From: Galdieria partita
Lineage: Eukaryota; Rhodophyta; Bangiophyceae; Galdieriales; Galdieriaceae
Assembly: GCA_025991245.1 (NCBI GenBank)
Contig: BQMJ01000010.1
Location: forward strand, 1 to 64,000
Length of the DNA: 64,000 bases
Direction of reading: 5' to 3'
Part shown: one piece after another, positions 58,401 to 64,000 of the stretch
Layout of the letters: every line of letters begins with the position of its first letter
Position numbering within the stretch: the first letter of the stretch is position 1
Position numbers and translations under genes: made by a program
The notes under the pieces: generated by a model
What the model was told of the DNA's origin: nothing
Databases searched by the model: none
What the model saw: only the letters and a program-made list of their open reading frames with translations

Positions 58401-59347
58401 TACTAACACCAATGTCGAATGCAGACTTGAAACTTCCTACACTATTCGTGAAGCTAGACACAGATAGGTTCGCCACATTAGCTGCAATATTTGTAGCATA
58501 ATAGCCAGAAGGCCAGCTCTGCGGCCATGCAACTCCAGAACTACTCGCTGAAGCCTGAGTTGTCGTAGGACTCGCAGAAGGGGAAGCCGACGGAGAAGGT
58601 GAAGGAGAGGCGCTGGTTGTTCGGGAGGCAGACACTGTAGGGGTAGATGAAGGAAACGGACTGTTGGCAGGGCTCGTAGAGGACCCTGATGAGGAAGTCC
58701 TTGGACTAGAAGAACCAGAAGCTGGAATACTGGAAGGAATTGTAGAACCCAGTGTTGAATTAAGATTCGACGGAGTCGATGACGCTTGAGTATTCGAAGA
58801 AAACCCTAGAGAGCTAGAAGGTACCTGTGAACCAGAAGTAGAAGAATTTGTTGCTGGATTGGCTGATGTGGTGCCGAACAAGGGTAAGCTACCCGACAAA
58901 CTGCTCTGAGGTATCTGCTTAGGTAGACTGGTTGAACTTGAGAAGTTCGTTTGTAGTTTCGCAAAATATAATATTTGAGGCCTAGGAAAGTAGGCTAAAT
59001 TTGCAGTATCTGACCTGAACCGTGAACTGATACACTTCAACGACGATTGAAATTTATCGCTTCGCAGCGCATCCTACAGTAGCAAGTGTCAACAGAAACT
59101 AGACTATTTAGAAGTAACAACTCACATCGCTTCTTTTAACTGGAAAATGTTTCTCTATAGTTTGTCATTAGAACTATCCTTTACGATATAGAGCTACCTA
59201 CGTACGACTTGAACTAGCTTGCACTATTCCTGTGAAAAGTAGACCTGGTTCTGTTTGCTGGTCAAACAAGGTTTCGGCCCCAACTAATAACTTCAGAAGA
59301 TATACCCCCAATAGAGATGTGAGAAACATTTTCATTGTGTGTCGCAT
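55437..59347 (-). CDS. Membrane-anchored Sec1/Munc18 protein with Ser/Thr-rich ectodomain (SM1)
   Basis: Six exons (59347-59206, 59139-59126, 59073-58162, 58115-56466, 56427-56284, 56231-55437) keep frame and give 1218 residues; exon 2 is a 14-nt microexon. In order: a signal-like N-terminus (MKMFLTSLLGVYLLKLLVGA); a Ser/Thr/Pro-rich region to about residue 210; a conserved ectodomain (NIAANVANLSVSSF...YLQAVYGSNVQVV) to about 380; one TM helix near 409-434 (GAIIGIAVGGAALVFIVVGI) with a basic RKRRKR stop-transfer; a linker; and a full STXBP1-like Sec1 domain from about 500 (LRELVRERLFKGMI, WKVLVLDRRCLKIISS, LTEINI-like FTELHIDFMPFEERIFSLD, ILDRTVDLVEPLIHEFGYQA, late VVFIAGGITATEMR). The Sec1 part holds an Arg/Ser-rich insert near the C-terminal domain. 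SM proteins clasp SNARE bundles and are normally soluble; here the topology puts the Sec1 domain in the cytosol. Confidence 0.93.
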
Positions 59348-59709
59348 TGCACCTTGTCGGTTGTCTGCTGCAATATCGACAGAAAGAAGATACGGCGGAC
59401 AACCGAAAAGAGTACATAGTGTAAATTCAAGTGACGTTTCAGTTGGAAAAGACACACAATACGGAGATAGAATGTTGCCACGTTATTCATGAAATGGATT
59501 CAAATACAAATGGCAAATGGAGAGAAAGTAACAATCATTTTCTAAAAATGGTAATCTGTACACGCACCCTCATGTAATGAATTTTGATCGTGTCAAAGAA
59601 AAATGCAATGCTTGTCCAATTCTTTGAGCAAAGACATTTCATCGAAGCTAAGACGACCTGGTGGATTTACGTTGCAGGCTAAATTTCAAAAGTGAAAGCT
59701 TCGTTACGT
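59348..59709. promoter_or_regulatory. Head-to-head promoter of the two SM genes
   Basis: A 362-bp gap between the start codons of two related genes transcribed outward. No coding sequence of either gene is needed here. It probably holds both core promoters, so the genes may be co-expressed. No specific motif is claimed. Confidence 0.6.
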
Positions 59710-62700
59710 ATGCAACGCTTGGAAGGTCCCCTAGGTCAACGTCGTAGCAACTCGAATTCAAGGAACTACTCTCAGAATGTGCAGTCCAGTACTGTATACA
59801 GCCCGTTGTCTCTTGTCATAACTAACTTGTGCTCCCTGAAATTTGTCGTGGCTCTGGCGGTAGTATGTTTATTATCGGTAGCTTTTATAAAGTCCCATGT
59901 TTCAAGCCATGTAGAAAGGAGTGAACTTACGTGGAGGACTACAATGGAAAGCTCTTTTTGGAGATCTCACAGACAGCTTTCTTCGGGGGGTGTTGGGATA
60001 GCAAGTAGTGGCCCAAATAATCTTGCTGGTTTGTTCTATAGTTTATATTGCGAATCATTGTTAAAGGAAACATAGGTTCCTCCTCAACAGGCGCTGCTTC
60101 TACAAGTGGTGGAATTACTAGTCAGGTTTCCGGCAGCAGCTCTAAAACAAATCCTTTAGCCAGTAGTGCTTCATCATCTCAAGGTAAGCTGAGTTCTCCG
60201 TTGTGCGTTGAAATGAGGGAGTACGGGCATAAAAGAGTAATTTCAAACGCTTTGACCGTTACGGCAGGTATTCAACAATCCGTTCCGAATAGTAAGAATA
60301 ATCCTGCGCCTCCTTCTCAGTCAATATCGAGCGCTTCTACGAGTTCGGCAGCAATTTCGAGTTCTACCGTTCCTTCTACCAGTCAGTTGGTGTCACATGC
60401 TCCACTGACAAGTTCGACTTTGCCAACAGCGAGCACGACTGCTTCTTTGCCTCAAACCTCTCCTCTGTCAAGCGTCGCCACTTCGAAAAGTGAGCGAAAT
60501 CTTTAGATCAATCGTATTAATCATGTCTTATGAAATAGGTACTGCGTTTTCGTCATCTATAGCGCCTAGTGTAGCTCAGTCTAGTTCCACCGCTACTTCT
60601 ACGAATAGCTTTGGAACTCAAAGTGGTATAGGCAAGTCTCACTGTTTGAATATTTTTTTATGTTCTTTGAAACAATCTTTTCAGGAGGAACGAGAATATC
60701 TCCCACACCAAAAACTACTCCAACGGTAACTGTTTCTGTTGGCGCAACGAGTTCGGCTACTTTTACTCCCACACCAGTCACAGCAAGCAGTTCTGCACAG
60801 TCTACTTCTCTGAACTCAGCTACAAGTAGTTCTTCTGTAATACCGTCGAGCTTCTCCTCTTCAGGCGTACTGAACGCGTTTCCTTCTCTACTGTCGACAA
60901 GTTTCCCCTCTCCTGATCCTACGGAGGCACCTGATCCTACGGAGGCACCGGAACCAACACAGACTCCCACTTTGTTGGGATCTCTGAGTCCTCGCAGTTC
61001 TGGATCTACTGGTAAGACAGTTTCAACTACTACTGCCCCGTCTTCTTTGCCGTCTTCGACCTTGAGCGGAGCAACTGCGTCACCAACACCAGCAGGAGAT
61101 CCATCGCCCACGAGATCTCCTACTCCTACGCCGACCAAGTCCCCGTCTCCTTCCCCAACGCCAAGTCTGACTCCAAGTCCGTCGCCTAGTAAGTCTTCTA
61201 CTCCTGATCCGACACCAACGAGTTCCCCTACTCCAACGAAGACTCCTTCTCCAACACCAACAAGGTCACCTACTCCTCCTCCTCCTCCGACGCCAAGTCC
61301 AACTCCAACGAAATCTCCGACTTCGACTCCTTCTCCGATACCTGTAACGCCTACGAAGTCTCCAACTCCTTCCCCAACTCCAAGTCCCACTTTAACAGGA
61401 TCTCCGACGCCTTCTCCAACAAGATCTCCCACACCAGATCCTTCTCCTACTCCGACATCGTCTCCGACTCCTTCTCCAACTCCGAGTCCTACGAAGTCTC
61501 CAACTCCGGTTCCGGTGACAACAAGAACACCGTCTCCTACTCCTACAAGGTCTCCAACGCCTTCTCCAACTCCGAGCCCTACAAAGTCTCCAACTCCGGT
61601 TCCGGTGACAACAAGAACACCGTCTCCTACTCCTACAAGGTCTCCAACACCTTCTCCAACTCCAACAGCGTCTCCAACACCTTCTCCTACTCCTACGTCG
61701 TCTCCGACTCCTTCTCCCATTCCGAGTCCTACAAAGTCTCCAACTCCTACTCCTACTCCGACAGCGTCTCCGACTCCTTCTCCTACTCCGAGTCCTACAA
61801 AGTCTCCAACACCTTCTCCTACTCCGACAGCGTCTCCGACTCCTTCTCCAACTCCGAGTCCTACAAAGTCTCCGACACCTTCTCCTACTCCTACGGCATC
61901 TCCGACTCCTTCTCCAACACCGTCAGCTTCGCCATCTCCAAGTCCTACTCCATCGGTACGTTAATATATTCATGTCTGGTTTAAAGTCTTTGCTTATCAG
62001 AGCTTCATAGGCAACACCAATACCAACTCAGATTGTTCCAAGTAAGAGCTTAATGTTTTCTTTTTGCTACTTTACCTAATGTTTCTTTTTAGCTCCAAAG
62101 CCTGGTCAATTTGCTGTTAATGTTGAAGCTGACTTAGCAGGTGTTACTGCTCAAAGTTTTAACGCTCCACAGAATAACTCAGCTTTCCGAACAGCGTTGA
62201 ATCAAGACTTATCGAGCAAGATAGGTGCTTCTGGTATTAATACCACTTTTGCACGTGCAGGTTCGACACCATTTGCGAATCTTTCAAGCCCAAAGGCAGT
62301 TAGAATATTCTTCTTAGAAGGAGGTAATTACTATACTCATTGGTTTCGAAGTGTGAAAGGTGTTGCAGACGCTTCATTGTTATTACAAGTGACTGCACCA
62401 TCTCAATCCGTAGCGAGTTCTGTGAAAGCATTATTTGACAATGGAAGTGTTCTTAATTCAGCTCTTCAATCAGTTTTTGGATCCAACGCTGTAGCGACAG
62501 GATTGACTGTGAAGGACATATCAGTTCCCACTACATCTACCAGTTCATTGAGTGGCGGTGCAATAGCTGGCATTGTTGTTGGCTCCGTTGCTGGGGTAGC
62601 CTTGATTGTAGGTGCAGGAGTCTTTGCCTGGTGGTGGCGAAAAAGAGCGAATCGAAAAGTGAAGAGTCCGAAGCCACCTTCGGAGAATGGTGTGCAAACC

Positions 62701-64000
62701 AAAACAAATGGGAATTCAAGTCAGCCTTCGCCTCAAGATGAGCACTTTTTAGAGGAGGGATTTGCTCCAGGATATCCTTTGTCTCCAAGCTCACCTGCTT
62801 CGTATTTGGCTGAAGTCACAGCTACTGGAAGAAGTAATGAAGTTGATGTCGTAGATTCAAATATAGAGCACGGGTCTCTCTTACGAACACTTGCGAGGGA
62901 ACGCATTTTGAATGGTATGATACGTATAGCAGGCCCTAGACAAGGCAATTGGAAAGTACTTGTAGTTGATTCTCGTGGCATTCGAATTGTATCGTCATGT
63001 TGTAGAATGGCGGATATTATTGCGGAAGGAGTCACACTGGTCGAGTCGCTTGGCACGAAGAGACAGAAGCTTCCAAGGATGACTGCCCTTTACTTTATTT
63101 CACCTACTTACGACTCGGTTTGTCGAATGGTTGCAGATTTTGATCCTAATTTTGCGCTTAAAGGTGACTTATCTCCTTCTACAAGAGGGGGAAAGAACAA
63201 TGGGGAAGAAAATGCTCCGCTTTATGGAGCGGCAAATGTGTTTACGACTTCTCGAGTTCCAGACGACCTTATGCACTTGATTCGAGATTCCAACAATTTT
63301 GTTCAGTCTCTAATGAATTTCACCGAACTCAATATTGACTTCTTAGCAATGGAAGAACGAGTATTTTCACTGGGACACGAATGGGCAGTTTCGAAACTAT
63401 TTTGCGGGGATCGAAAAGTTGTCAATGAAAGCATTGATAACATTGCAAGTTGCCTATTATCGGTTTGCAGTGTCCTTCACTGTCGCCCCCATATCCGATA
63501 TAGCGCCACCCAACCTATTGCACAAAGCATTGCCACCAGTCTGGGAACGAAACTCGACGAGTTTGAAAGGATTATTCCAGGTGGCGTTCAGGGTTCTATC
63601 TCATCAAGTGATAAACATTCCACAACGCTTCTTATTGTGGATAGATCAGTTGATGTTGTTGCGCCTCTTCTGCACGAATACACTTATCAAGCAATGTGTA
63701 ACGATCTCCTTCCCGTAGATGATACTGACCCTTATGGAATGAAGTATGCTTATAGCTGCCGAGATCTACAAGGTTCTGTGACATACAAAGAAGTTGTGTT
63801 GGATGAATGGAGTGATCCTGTTTGGAACAGATTGCGTCATGAACATGCTGCAGATGCTGTTAGCATTTTGGTCGAATCATTCAGAGAATTTGTTCAAAAG
63901 GACAAAACAGCGAAAGAAGTCCTAGGAACAAAGGAAGTCAAAGACTTACAGTCTCTAAGATCTGCTCTTCAAGACCTTCCAGCTTATGAAGAACGGTTGG
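59710..64000 (+). CDS. Membrane-anchored Sec1/Munc18 protein with long Pro-Thr-Ser ectodomain (SM2, runs off window)
   Basis: Seven exons are seen: 59710-60028, 60076-60183, 60268-60489, 60539-60625, 60685-61955, 62011-62041 (31-nt microexon) and 62093 to the window end; all phases agree and give about 1,315 residues without a stop. Parts: a 45-residue basic leader and hydrophobic anchor or signal ([17 protein letters not shown]); Ser/Thr-rich exons; a very long SPTPTPT-type stretch (residues about 370-665); an ectodomain ([15 protein letters not shown]...[13 protein letters not shown]); a TM helix near 835-860 ([20 protein letters not shown]) followed by [10 protein letters not shown]; and a Sec1 domain from about 935 ([75 protein letters not shown]). 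It is a paralogue of SM1 in both ectodomain and Sec1 part. If the first hydrophobic segment is not cleaved, it would have two anchors. Confidence 0.92.
61494..61930 (+). repeat. Coding tandem repeats in the Pro-Thr-Ser stretch of SM2
   Basis: Two repeat classes are visible. A 90-bp unit (starting caactccggttccggtgaca) occurs at 61501 and 61591, encoding a [20 protein letters not shown] block twice. A 66-bp unit starting at aaagtctcc recurs at 61733, 61799 and 61865, encoding [20 protein letters not shown]-like blocks. Both periods are multiples of three, so gain or loss of a unit keeps the frame. Neighbouring units are nearly identical, which implies recent slippage or conversion. Confidence 0.9.

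Noticed and set aside
60599-61720. 373-codon minus-strand open frame of Gly-Val-Glu-Asp repeats
   Set aside because: It is the antisense of the Pro-Thr-Ser stalk of SM2; the repeat simply lacks stops on both strands. No promoter, start context or family supports it.
1-64000. tRNA or rRNA genes
   Set aside because: No cloverleaf with A/B box spacing and no conserved rRNA segment was found by reading; a dedicated scan could still find a divergent or intron-bearing tRNA.

Overview
This window looks like one chromosome end of a unicellular red alga of the Cyanidiophyceae, most probably Galdieria. Four things point that way. The first 548 bases are telomeric repeats whose G-strand reads TTTATT(T)AGGG; I recall a very similar motif reported for Galdieria. 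Almost every gene carries short introns of about 50-60 bp, and joining the exons preserves the reading frame throughout. Two red-lineage light-harvesting (Lhcr-type) proteins are present, together with a plant-type plastid DapB. Two adjacent secreted proteins are rich in Tyr and Ser, which would suit the protein-rich wall of these algae. The species call is inference, since no marker gene was compared.

Layout. 1-548 is telomere. 577-1265 is a tandem pair of about 346 bp. 1.3-11.2 kb is AT-rich subtelomere without a convincing gene; its plus strand is T-rich up to about 8.3 kb and more A-rich after that. 11.2-30.3 kb is a zone of repeated P-loop NTPase genes with C-terminal nuclease-like domains, resembling the Crinkler/RHS class. 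I separate three types: T1 at 11.2 kb, T2 at 22.4 and 25.3 kb, and T3 at 16.8 kb. Whole copies are mixed with fossils in which the T1 tail has been joined to other heads, and a 1.9-kb block is present twice. From about 31 kb the DNA changes abruptly into compact single-copy genes.

Single-copy part, in order: a candidate secreted protein; a cyclophilin-RRM protein (PPIL4/CYP59 type) with a GC-AG intron; S-adenosylmethionine synthetase; an MFS sugar transporter; a 505-residue Cys-rich secreted protein; a small membrane protein with an Arg-rich tail; DapB for lysine synthesis; a scramblase/AIM25-family protein; an AMSH-type deubiquitinase; an Lhcr protein; a coiled-coil protein possibly of the augmin HAUS3 family; a second LHC protein with a long Lys/Ser/Thr linker and an 18-nt microexon; and two paralogous Tyr/Ser-rich secreted proteins.

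The most striking part is 53.1-64.0 kb. A four-TM MARVEL-like protein, a VAMP7-like R-SNARE and two Sec1/Munc18 (SM) proteins lie side by side. Both SM genes encode far more than an SM protein: an N-terminal hydrophobic segment, a long Ser/Thr/Pro-rich region, a small conserved ectodomain, one transmembrane helix and a basic stop-transfer stretch, and only then the Sec1 domain. SM proteins are normally soluble, so these appear to be surface-anchored SM receptors. The two genes are transcribed head to head from a 362-bp gap. Their ectodomains differ greatly in length, mostly through expanding Pro-Thr-Ser repeats. A plausible reading is a pair that ties the outside of the membrane, or the cell wall, to local SNARE fusion.
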